A stretch of 64,000 bases of DNA, taken from the NCBI RefSeq assembly GCF_022201045.2, contig NC_068560.1, positions 37,411,001-37,475,000 of the forward strand, given 5' to 3'. The position numbers were made by a program, and so were the translations under genes. The notes below the pieces were generated by a model. It was not told where the DNA came from, searched no databases, and saw only the letters and a program-made list of their open reading frames with translations. This document shows, piece by piece, positions 1-8,762 of this stretch. The stretch comes from Citrus sinensis (lineage: Eukaryota; Streptophyta; Magnoliopsida; Sapindales; Rutaceae). Numbering within the stretch: position 1 is the stretch's first letter; each line of letters begins with the position of its first letter.

Positions 1-746
1 CGGTGACACATTAAACAAACCCTGGGGGTCGAGAGTATGGCGCTGTTCACATTATTTTTTATTTAATTAATAAAAACTAAATAAAAATATAATATTAAAT
101 AAAGCCAGTGCTGATAAACTGTCGGCCACGCTGATAAACTGTCGGCCACAATTTGACATCAGCCGGCTGCTAGTAACCACCACATAACATTGTGTTTTAT
201 GCTAAAATTTAGTACAACTAGAATCCTTATTATTGAGGCTACCCAATTATGCAATTATTACAAAAAAAAAAGCTTTCATTTGTCACGAATCTACTGTTAA
301 AAATTTGAAAAGTGAAAATTTGACCTTAGATTTATGGTGAATGAAAATTTCTTTGCTGGTAATTGTTGCACTGTTGTATATTCCCGATATTAAGGATTCT
401 AATGGTACTAAAATATGCCTTAAAAATGACACTAAAGTACGGTCGGCAGCGGTGTGTAGCGGCTTGTGGTGGCAGGCTCTGTAAATTGTTTATTTTAATT
501 ACAAAAATTTAAATTATTAATTAAACATAAATAATAAAAAATATAAATGAGTCTTAAATTGTTAATTTAATATAAAGATTAGAATAAAAAAAAATTATTT
601 TATATAATATAATTCATACTATATATCAAATATAGTATTACATTACAGCCTAATACAATATAATATAATACAGTGTGTCAAACACATTGTAAAGTATTTG
701 TTTTAGCTTTGTTGTTGCTTATTGTGATGTTTTCTTTGAGCCACAG
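1..746 (+). other. Last intron of the FPP gene (partial)
   Basis: AT-rich sequence with no coding frame, ending in the acceptor used by the FPP terminal exon. It contains one exact tandem duplication of a 20-bp unit (gctgataaactgtcggccac) at 110-129 and 130-149. The branch/polypyrimidine region before 746 is T-rich. No other feature seen. Confidence 0.7.
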
Positions 747-1193
747 GACAGAGACTTGGCTGCTGCAGCAGAGAGACTAGCTGAGTGTCAAGAAACTATA
801 CTTCTTCTGGGCAAGCAGTTGAAATCTTTGCGTCCACAGTCGGAGGTCATAGGATCTCCATACAGCGAGAGGAGTCAAAAAGGTGAATTCTTGCCCGGAG
901 AACCTGCTACTGCAAGTTTACAAGAGTTTGATCATGCAGAAATGGACAGTGTTACTTCTGCCAATGCACAGCCACATAGAGTGGGTGCCGAATCCCCTCT
1001 GGATTTATATACCTCCCCATGTAGCCCATCTGAGAATGAAGCAAGCATCAACAAATCGCCGATCAATTCAAAGCATCCGAAACACAGGCCTACCAAATCA
1101 ACCTCCTCGTCCTCCACTTCTGCCCCAACTCCAGAGAAAAGTTCGAGAGGATTTAGCAGATTCTTTTCGTCGAAGGGAAGGAATGGGCATTAG
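747..1193 (+). CDS. FPP: Filament-like plant protein (FPP), last exon
   Basis: Terminal coding exon of a filament-like plant protein, a long coiled-coil family linked to the nuclear envelope/cortex and, for some members, microtubules. The exon opens after a good acceptor (ccacag, ends 746) in frame as DRDLAAAAERLAECQETI. It carries the family's C-terminal coiled-coil signature ERLAECQETILLLGKQLKSL, then an acidic Ser/Pro-rich stretch (ESPLDLYTSPCSPSENEA) and a Lys/Ser-rich end finishing SSRGFSRFFSSKGRNGH before TAG at 1191. About 149 residues are visible; FPPs are usually around 1000, so nearly all of the gene lies left of the window and 1-746 is its last intron. Family assignment rests on recognising the C-terminal motifs; the subfamily is not resolved. 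Confidence 0.85.
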   Translation, partial: DRDLAAAAERLAECQETILLLGKQLKSLRPQSEVIGSPYSERSQKGEFLPGEPATASLQEFDHAEMDSVTSANAQPHRVGAESPLDLYTSPCSPSENEASINKSPINSKHPKHRPTKSTSSSSTSAPTPEKSSRGFSRFFSSKGRNGH

Positions 1194-2173
1194 CCATGAG
1201 GCTTGCAGCTCGCAGGCTTAATAACAGTGTTGTTGAAAAGGGTCGTTAGTATAATTATCTGAAACACCAGGCTGATGCGAGATTCAACTTGTGAAGCTGA
1301 ATTCTCTTGGGTACAATGTTACAAAAAATGATGCTTTCAACTTGTGGTAATTCTTGTAACTAATGAATGTATATGAAGGGAATGATGTCCATGTCAGTTA
1401 ATTTGTATTTCTTCTACTGTAATTTTGTTAATTGAACATGACATAGTTTTTCAACTGTTACAAAAGGTATTTTGAATGTGTTCATGTGGCAGTGTTTATA
1501 AAATTTGACTTCCCACTTCAGACAACCGAGATTGTTTGTCAAAAGACTTACCATGTATTATTTTTAACTTTTGAATAAGTGTAATTTAAAAAATAAGTAG
1601 AATTTACCGAAAAGTGATTCAAATATCTTTTTTTTTTTTTTTTTTGCAATGATTCGAATATCATTATGTAAAGAAAGACAAATGGTGATCCGCCACAAAG
1701 ATCCACAGATTAGTCTTCTTAATCTCAGACTGATGGATGATATTTTATTTGATTTCCGTGTTGGAGCTCGCACTCTTAAGAGAGCTGGACCCTTTGTTAG
1801 GTTGACGTTAAAGCAACGTAGTCGTCTTCGATATTATTATTTCTGAGAATTCATAATACTTGGGTGATATTTCAATTTTTGAATTTTTACTTTCTTCGAG
1901 ATATTAGATTCTATACAACAAATAATAATAATAATAACAACAACAACAACAATAATTGTAGGTGCAATAATTTGACATTTGGAAGTTAAGAATCTTGTGG
2001 GCTATTCGCACAAGTCTTTCCACAAAATATGTGAAGATTTTCATCTCAATTCTCTGACTCATTTATATGTCATTCAGTGAGCTAAAGAAGTAGACACCCA
2101 GACCCACTTTGTGAGCCCAAAAAATATCTCAGCACACTCGCCAAAAAGCAACAACCCTCGCCATCAACTCACT
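1194..2173. other. FPP 3' UTR and intergenic sequence
   Basis: Probable 3' UTR of the FPP gene over the first few hundred bases, then non-coding DNA. It holds a poly(T) insertion with flanking duplication (1615-1662, listed separately) and an (ATA/ACA)n microsatellite around 1921-1955. A 65-codon open frame at 1649-1846 starts inside the poly(T) flank and resembles nothing recognised. Confidence 0.6.
1615..1662 (-). mobile_element. Near tail-only poly(A) retroposition with 13-bp duplication
   Basis: The 13-mer tgattcaaatatc (1615-1627) recurs as tgattcgaatatc (1650-1662), one mismatch. Between the two lie only 18 T and gcaa. Read on the minus strand this is TTGC plus A18 between target-site duplications, the structure expected if a LINE machinery inserted little more than a poly(A) tail. 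A replication-slippage origin is possible but does not explain the flanking duplication as simply. Confidence 0.55.
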
Positions 2174-2537
2174 AACCAGCCATAACCCACTTCGGCCTTG
2201 GCCGAAGTGGTGGGCTGCTGCCCTCACAAGCATTGTGAGGGCAGCGGTTCTAGCCCCCACAAAAGCATTGTGGGGGCTAAATGTTCTTTATATTTAAAAA
2301 ATCATTCTCCCTTGCGAAATGCAAGTGGAGTATGGACATTCTCTCCTGTGAGGGGTTATTTGTATTGGGCATGTACTTCATAGAATTCATTGTAATAATG
2401 TAAGTCCCAATCATGTATATCTGATTGTAAATATCAGTGTAATATCTCTGCTACAATAAGCAGTTGTTGTAAATATCTGTGTAATGCAGTAATCTGATAA
2501 TTAATCAATTTCAAAAAAAAAAAAACCAGCCATAACC
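2174..2537 (+). mobile_element. Hairpin-headed poly(A) retroposon, copy 1 (with TSDs)
   Basis: The element runs from 2188 to the poly(A) ending about 2523, between exact 14-bp target-site duplications aaccagccataacc (2174-2187 and 2524-2537). Its 5' end is a string of short perfect hairpins: stem CACTTCGGCC with a 2-nt TT loop; stem GCTGCCCTCACAA with loop gca; stem AGCCCCCACAA with loop aagca. The remaining roughly 240 bp are AT-rich, with UGUAAAUA at 2426 and 2468 inside a repeated TTGTAAATATC(A/T)GTGTAAT block. The sense strand has no TTTT run, as needed for Pol III transcription, and GGTTCTAGCCC resembles a degenerate B box. No protein is encoded. A second copy lies at 12539-12945. Confidence 0.85.
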
Positions 2538-4960
2538 AGAAACTGCCTCACATTTATTGATGATGAAGCTGGGTTCATTGCGCCCCCGGGCCCCAACAAA
2601 CATGCATGTTCTCATTTTTGACTCCATACGAATGCCACCGTATTTAATTTCAAAATAATTATAAGAAATAAAGAATTATGGTTGCTAATAAATATATTTA
2701 TATTCCATCTCATTTTTTTTTTGGGTTTTGTCAATTTGTTTGCTTCGAGCAGTACAAGCTCAAAGGTGCTCGAAAATATAGCACGCAAGTTTGGACTAAA
2801 ATTTCATACGGAATTCATGGATATTTGTCTCGGTAGAAATTTACCGAGCATTTAATTAATCCATATTGCATATCTTGTCTTCAATGTGAAGCACACCAGG
2901 ATTTCGTTTGTGATATTGTCTTTGTCTGGTTCATTTAATTAGGATGACAAAGTGAACATGCTAGATTTCATACAGTGTCATTTGTCAATGAAAAAACAAA
3001 TAAATAAATATCAACTTAAGCATAAAAAAATTTGACACAAAAGTTTCAGTGCAAATGAACCCAACAAAGTGTGCCGTACGACGCAGCTTACCCCGGAACA
3101 TGAGTGGCTCTGCATTGTTCAAATTTCAATTGACAGAGACAAAAGAAAGAAGCAGAAGATTATTTATTAAACAGCGACAGTGACAAACAATACATCAGTA
3201 CAGCCGTTGGGGAGAACGAACAAGCGGCGTCAAATTTAAGTGGGTATTGATGAATAATATCAGCCATGCATAACTTCAATTATCATCTACTTTCTTGCTG
3301 GACTTTTGTCCTCCACTGAATGACATAAATGAATTTTATAATTCTCTTTTGACAATTTTGGTTTTGAGAAATGCATTTACAAATTAGAAGTTTCTGTTTA
3401 ATATAATATCTCATTTGTTTAAAAATTCAAATTTTCTTTTAACTTGTTCCTCCGTTTCTTATGAGTTCAACTTTTTGTTAGTGATGAAGTAGTGGTGGGA
3501 TCACCTCCCTTTCTTTTTGGTTCATCATGTGAGTTTTCTTGTCCTTTTGAGACTCTACTCAAAATTTATCTTGAAGTAAGAAGTTTCCTTCATTACCGTA
3601 ATTGATTCTGCATGTATATTGATTTAATTTTGATGGGTAGTGACGGAGAAAAGAAATTCAACTCATACAAAACGAAGAAACAGCACGTCCCCCTTTTTTT
3701 TGCGAAATTAATTGCAATAATTGGACTTGCTTGCACCTTGATTTTGCCTTAATCGCCAAGGTTTGATGCCATCATTGGCATTAAGAGGAGAGATTAGCAC
3801 TCAGCCGACAGGTTGATTGAGATTTCAAATCTACGTATGCCCTCCTTCAATTATGCCATATTGCTAACAAGATAACATAATGTGACATTTAAACAACTTG
3901 AATCGATACAATCACATGAGTTTTGTTGCCAATAATCCAGACCATTCCACCCACTTCTATCATTAGCTTATATTCATTGATATAGTGGCATTAAATAATG
4001 TATTATAATACGATAGATGAACACAAAAATCTGAGAGAAAGTCTTGGGTATACGATCAATTGTATACAAATTTTTTTTCCATTAAGTTAAATAAGCTTAA
4101 AATATCTACGCAACAAGAATTCAACAAATAGCGAGTGCGTATGCATGAAAAACCTAAGATTTTTCTTTTTCTTTTTTCCCCCCCCTTAAAAAACCCACTT
4201 TATTTAAAAACATACGTGATTAATTAGTAGTTGTCGAACATGAAATCGTAAAAGAATAATTCTTGACCCGACATTAGTCATTCTGGAGCGTATACCATTT
4301 TTATGTAGCGAATTATTTCGTACTCTATATGATTACAGTAAGTAACTTCGAGGAAGGAATAAAACTGGCAGGAGCGTGCATGAATTAACAGGGAGAAGAC
4401 GTTGAAAAGACATGGAAGAATAAATAATAAGAAAACGCATAAATAAACCAAGCGTACGTAAGCTATAGGATTTGAATCTAACGTTTTTCTTAGCTAGCTA
4501 ATTAAAACAAAGAATCGAAAGCTCAGAGCATCTTCGGCTGAGTATACTATTCAACATGTGAACTTTGTCTCCATTAATTTCCATGGATGGTGGTCCCTTA
4601 CTTCTTAAATATTATTGAGTTTCCTTCAGCGAGCCAGCTTCTGTGAACAAAATTGACTTGAAAAAAGGCCAAAATTTTCGGTTACTTTTTCCAACAATTT
4701 AATCCACCGATGAGGTAGGCCATACAAATGTTACACGAGAGTTACAAGTCTCGCATGGCATGCTACACACGGCTGGGTATATATTATCAATTTCAATTAT
4801 GTAAAACTCAGCCGAATTCAGTGAATGAACAAGATCATAGAAAATGTTATCTTATTGCTCTGAGTTTGGCCAGCAACTACCGAGCTTTAGCTAGTTCCCT
4901 AGTTCTAGAAAATCGAAACTATAACCGGCTAGCCATGTTCTTCACATTTCACAGGCACAT
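2538..4960. other. Intergenic, no gene recognised
   Basis: About 2.4 kb of AT-rich DNA with A and T runs. Short open frames (for example 4728-5018) show no recognisable motif and no codon pattern like the neighbouring genes. I see no tRNA, rRNA or clear hairpin precursor. Confidence 0.55.
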
Positions 4961-4961
4961 A

Positions 4962-5266
4962 TTCATATGTTTTTTTTATTTTTTATTTATTTACATGATA
5001 ATATTGCTTAGATTATAATTGTTAATACTAGTTTAACATTAAATCATATATAGCATTATCCATATTTGAACTCTCTCTAATATTTAAAAGATCATCTACT
5101 CCACTCATATTTTAAAAGAAATAAGACTATCTTTACATAATAAATTTTTATAATTGAAGAATAAATTAAGTCTGTAATAGTTGGTGGGGGCGTGAACCGC
5201 TATCCTCGTTGGGGGGTGGGGTGTGGGGGTGTGGATTTGGAAATTACGCGGCCACGGTTCGTATGT
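4962..5266 (-). mobile_element. Diverged SINE copy (minus strand)
   Basis: Poly(T)/T-rich tail from 4971, then a body alignable by eye to the better copy at 6161-6493. Shared blocks are the gaactctctctaatattta region, 'tctactccactcatatttt' near 5095, and the tctgtaata-ttggtggggg-gtgaacc segment. The tRNA-like head is badly eroded and partly replaced by a G-rich stretch at 5205-5232. A possible duplication ttcatatgt/ttcgtatgt flanks it at 4962-4970 and 5258-5266, with one mismatch. Confidence 0.45.
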
Positions 5267-6144
5267 TAAGAGCATATAAACAAACACTTATGGGATATTA
5301 ACAATCAAATCCCTTCAGTTTGCCGGGTTTACAAATAATGACATAGTTTATCCATTTGTAGAACAGTCGTAGGTCTCTAACTGTCACGCCAAAAAGAAAA
5401 ATTTCTAAGCCTATGAAATGACCAGATTACAGATTTCCAGTCGTTAATTTCCCTGGGCTCACTGGGCTAGGGTCTATTTGGTACAGATAAACAAAACATA
5501 GTTTTATTTGTGAAAAGGTAAGACAACAGGAGATCTGAATGAGATTCTATCAAGTACTTAATGGTTAGCCCTATAACTAGACTGTCTGGACATCCAACGG
5601 CCATACATGCATTTCTTGGACAAAGTAGCTTTCTCCGAGCCATTACAGATATAAAAAATATCACCTTTTGTCGAACTACGGAAAAGTTGGTTATAAAACC
5701 CCATAACTGTAGGTTTTCAAAGGCGTCCGGTCAGTACGGTTTCTTGGGTCCACTGATTTAAGATTTAAAAAAAAAAAAAAAAAAAGAGCTTCAGCATTTA
5801 AAAAACGTTGTGAATTCTGTTGCCGTTCGTAGGTGATGGACCGCTGTAAGACTGAAAAGGCCTAAGGCCTGCATATGCAAACCCCTATACCGTCTTCGTC
5901 ATTCACGATCATGATTCTTTGATAGATCCCTATCATCACCATCATCATTTATAAAGTGCCGCCCGGCCTCTGCCCATCGTGATCATTTCATCAAGATTGA
6001 TTCACTGCAAGCACAAGTCGGTGTGGGTCTGTAATCTGAGCCGTCCATTTTTTGGGCCACCACTTAAATATACGAGATTTTTCTTTAAAGGACCACCGGT
6101 CACATGACATGGGTCCTAAAATCCTACATCCTATTGGATGTTGA
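5267..6144. other. Intergenic, no gene recognised
   Basis: Non-coding DNA with a 20-nt poly(A) run near 5766-5785. Overlapping antisense open frames of about 65 codons at 5467-5761 look random. No motif or family recognised. Confidence 0.5.
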
Positions 6145-6509
6145 TTGATCGGTGGATTTTTTTTTTTTTTTTGAATCCCAATTATAAATATATTGTTACT
6201 GATATTACATCATACATTATAATTATAATATTTATAATTGTATTAAACAATTGAGACTACCGCCATACATTAATCCACTGAAGCACTTGTCCAAATACTT
6301 TAAACCCTCTCTAATATTCGAGGGGTGCCTACTCCACTTATATTTTGTAAAAAAGAGACTGTCTTCACTCAATTAATTGATAATTAAGGAAGAACTAAAA
6401 CTAACCTCCATAATACTTTTATGGAGGCTCGAACCCTTATACTCAATATTATAAGTGCAAGACTTCTCCCATTAGACCAAAGGTCCATTGGTATTGATTA
6501 GTGGATTTT
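6145..6509 (-). mobile_element. tRNA-derived SINE, full length, minus strand
   Basis: Reading the minus strand from 6493, the element has a Pol III box A (TGGTCTAATGGG, complement of 6468-6479) and box B (GGTTCGAGCCTCC, complement of 6423-6435) about 33 nt apart. A roughly 250-bp body follows, then a poly(A) tail (T run 6161-6172). The duplications ttgatcggtggatttt (6145-6160) and ttgattagtggatttt (6494-6509) match at 14 of 16 positions. Boxes, tail and duplication together define a LINE-mobilised SINE. It is not a functional tRNA gene, because no cloverleaf is formed. Confidence 0.85.
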
Positions 6510-7426
6510 AACAGCAGGTGTGCAGTTAACAATTAAGCAAAAGTAAAAAACCTTCCATGCATTTATGATGAAATGAAAATGTGAAAAGTTATGAAAGATT
6601 TTGTTTTGAATATTATTGAACATGAAATGGAGCATCATATTTTCTGATTGTCAGCGATTATTTTTGAAATATATATATAGTATTGATAATATATAGAAAC
6701 CATATTACTTAATAGTATTTTCAACATTACACTATTAAATTATATGAATTAATAATTTTTTTTTACTCTAATAAAGTCTAGACTCAAGATTAAAACATTT
6801 ATATATGTGTGTGTCTATATATATATATATAAATATATATATATTTCTGCTGAAACATTGATTCCTTTTATAAGTCAGTTACACTGTTAGGTACAGTTTT
6901 AAACGGCTAAACCGTTTAGTTAACCAGAAACAGCTTGGCATAAAATAATGTGAATCCAAAGACAAAACCCCTGAGAAAAAAAGTGAGCTTGTGTCTGTCA
7001 CTAGTCACTAGTCACTAGCTTGTGTGCTTTTGTCAAGGAAACGCGCCTGCAAAATATATTGAAATTAACGAAGATAAAGAGTTTAAAGGAAAAAAAGAAG
7101 GTAGAGCTTAATTTAATATTTAGATCTCTCACAGGGTACATTGGTAGTATACAACACCACACACCAGAGTCCACAGTGAGGAAAATGCTAATAAGTTTAC
7201 TTTTGAGATTTACAACTCTAAAATAGTTAACCCAGATAATAATAATAATAATATCCATGGGTTAAAATATTAATTCTTCGTTGGCCGGGTTAGATTTACT
7301 GTAAAAGAAAAAGAAAAAAGGAAAAAAAGAGAGAGAGAGAAGCAATTGAAGCAGCTTCATCATCAGCCAATTTCTCCAAAAACAAACAAGCAAGTACCCT
7401 AGCAGCGTAGCTCGGCAATATTCTTC
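6510..7426. other. Intergenic and SAUR 3' flank; AT microsatellites
   Basis: AT-rich DNA with (TA)n at about 6815-6845, a 'cactagt' tandem near 7001-7018 and a purine-rich GA run at 7308-7341. The SAUR 3' UTR should occupy roughly the last 100-200 bases before 7426. Antisense open frames at 7001-7258 are not convincing. Confidence 0.5.
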
Positions 7427-7741
7427 TTATCTGAGCATTGATGTTAAGGACTGGAACACTTGTTCTTCACATGGAATGGTTAAGCCCATGTCATGATCAA
7501 AGCCAAATTCTTCTTCGGCTTGTTGAAGCAGGCTTTGAAACTCAGGACGAGTCAAGAAAGTTATTGGGATGATGTATCTGCTTCTGTTTTCACCAACATA
7601 CACAACAAAATGACCTTTTGGGACATCTAAAGGGAGTCCTTGTTCATCGTAGCTTTGTTTCTTCCCCAAGCTCGAGCATCTCTTGAGAATTTGCTTAATC
7701 ACAGCCGTTTGAGACAACTTGTTTGATTTTCTGATGGCCAT
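7427..7741 (-). CDS. SAUR50: SAUR family protein (SAUR50-like)
   Basis: Small auxin-up RNA protein of 104 residues. SAURs are short-lived proteins that bind and inhibit PP2C.D phosphatases, keeping plasma-membrane H+-ATPases active and promoting cell expansion. The single intron-less frame starts [21 protein letters not shown] and contains the whole SAUR core: [42 protein letters not shown] and [13 protein letters not shown] chose the ATG at 7741 over an upstream in-frame one (7825), because the extra 28 residues are basic, unlike the family, and MAIRKSNK is the usual SAUR50-clade start. It closely resembles Arabidopsis SAUR50. A TATA-like ATAAATA lies about 130 bp upstream. Confidence 0.93.
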   Translation of the reverse strand: MAIRKSNKLSQTAVIKQILKRCSSLGKKQSYDEQGLPLDVPKGHFVVYVGENRSRYIIPITFLTRPEFQSLLQQAEEEFGFDHDMGLTIPCEEQVFQSLTSMLR

Positions 7742-8488
7742 CCTAATGAAGAACTTGTGCGGGTAATTAATGACAATAGAGAAGAAGAGCTCTGAGAGAA
7801 GTTTCTTTCTTTCTTTTTTTTTCAATTATTATTGTGAGGCGATGTGAAAATGTATGAGGGGTGTACGTATTTATGCTTGCGGTGAGACTTGTTATGGGTG
7901 CGGGTGTAGATAGAGGGAAAATGAAGCACAGTCATGTGGGGTTGTGGGGGCAGAAAACAGAGCCATGGCCATGGGTGTTTTTGGGGTCCGTGTACGTAAA
8001 CTCTCAGGACACGTTGGGTGCCAATCCCATTGGTTTGACAATCTCTTGTTGCCCTTCCGAAGGACAAAGGGTCCCTCTTTCTCTTCCTTTTTGAGCTTGG
8101 TTTCAGCTTTCAAGTGTTTTTTTTTTCCCTATTAAAAAAAAGTTTTCTTTAATCTTTTCTTTTTCAACTCCCTACGTTGTATTTTCAACCAGTTGAATCC
8201 CAATTACATATTAAAACCTCTTTCTATGACTCATTCTTTTGCTCCATGGTAAAGCAGAAACGGTTATAAGTAAAAAACCTTCCCTTAAGAAGCACTTCAG
8301 CATTACCTACCAGCTAGTCCTCTTTGTGATTATGAGTAATTTAGCGGGGCTAATATGTAATATCTCATGATGAGTAACGTCATTTTAACTTTCTTTTCAT
8401 GATACTTTTAACATATTAGTTTGAATCTTTATCACATACGTGTTTACTCTTATTCATTGGAGAAATACACGTAAAAAAAAGAAGAAGA
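7742..8488. other. SAUR upstream region
   Basis: Leader and promoter of the SAUR gene on its 5' side, then AT-rich spacer. Several open frames on both strands at 7822-8135 overlap one another and lie over the promoter; none has a recognisable domain. Confidence 0.5.
7868..7874 (-). promoter_or_regulatory. Probable TATA box of the SAUR gene
   Basis: ATAAATA on the minus strand, 127 bp upstream of the SAUR start codon. That spacing would leave a leader of roughly 95 nt. No canonical auxin-response TGTCTC was confirmed nearby, so auxin control is inferred only from the family. Confidence 0.5.
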
Positions 8489-8762
8489 AAAAAGTAAATA
8501 AGTTTTTTTTTTTTTTAATACTGTTTATACAGGACTGTAGGTATTATAATTAATATTTACACACATATTCTACAATTGAGACCTTCATCGTGGCATGTAC
8601 TCCTCTGAAGCGCTGCCCAAATTCTTCAAACCCTCTCAAATATTCGAGGGCTGTCCACTCTACTCACATTTCGTGAGGAATAGACTGGCTCCACTCAATT
8701 ATGTGATAATTGATAAAGGATTGTAAATAAGTCCCATAAATACTGAAAAAAATAAATAAGTT
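8489..8762 (-). mobile_element. 5'-truncated SINE, minus strand
   Basis: Same family as 6161-6493: shared blocks include 'aattgagac', 'ttcaaaccctctcaaatattcgagg' and the 'ctccactcaatta' segment. The T-run tail is at 8503-8516. The tRNA-like head with boxes A and B is missing, so the copy is 5'-truncated. Flanks repeat as aaaagtaaataagtt (about 8490-8504) and aaaaataaataagtt (about 8748-8762), which supports a target-site duplication even though the sequence is simple. Confidence 0.7.

Noticed and set aside
1649-1846. 65-codon open frame, plus strand
   Set aside because: It starts in the flank of a poly(T) insertion, has no recognisable domain and an antisense frame overlaps it.
2198-2383. 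61-codon open frame inside retroposon copy 1
   Set aside because: It crosses the hairpin arms and the AT-rich body, and copy 2 differs in length over the same part, so coding is unlikely.
6423-6479. Possible tRNA gene (box A and box B)
   Set aside because: The boxes fit, but no acceptor stem or cloverleaf forms, and a body, poly(A) tail and flanking duplication show it is a SINE.
7822-8135. Several overlapping open frames upstream of the SAUR gene
   Set aside because: They overlap one another on both strands, lie over the promoter/leader and contain no domain.
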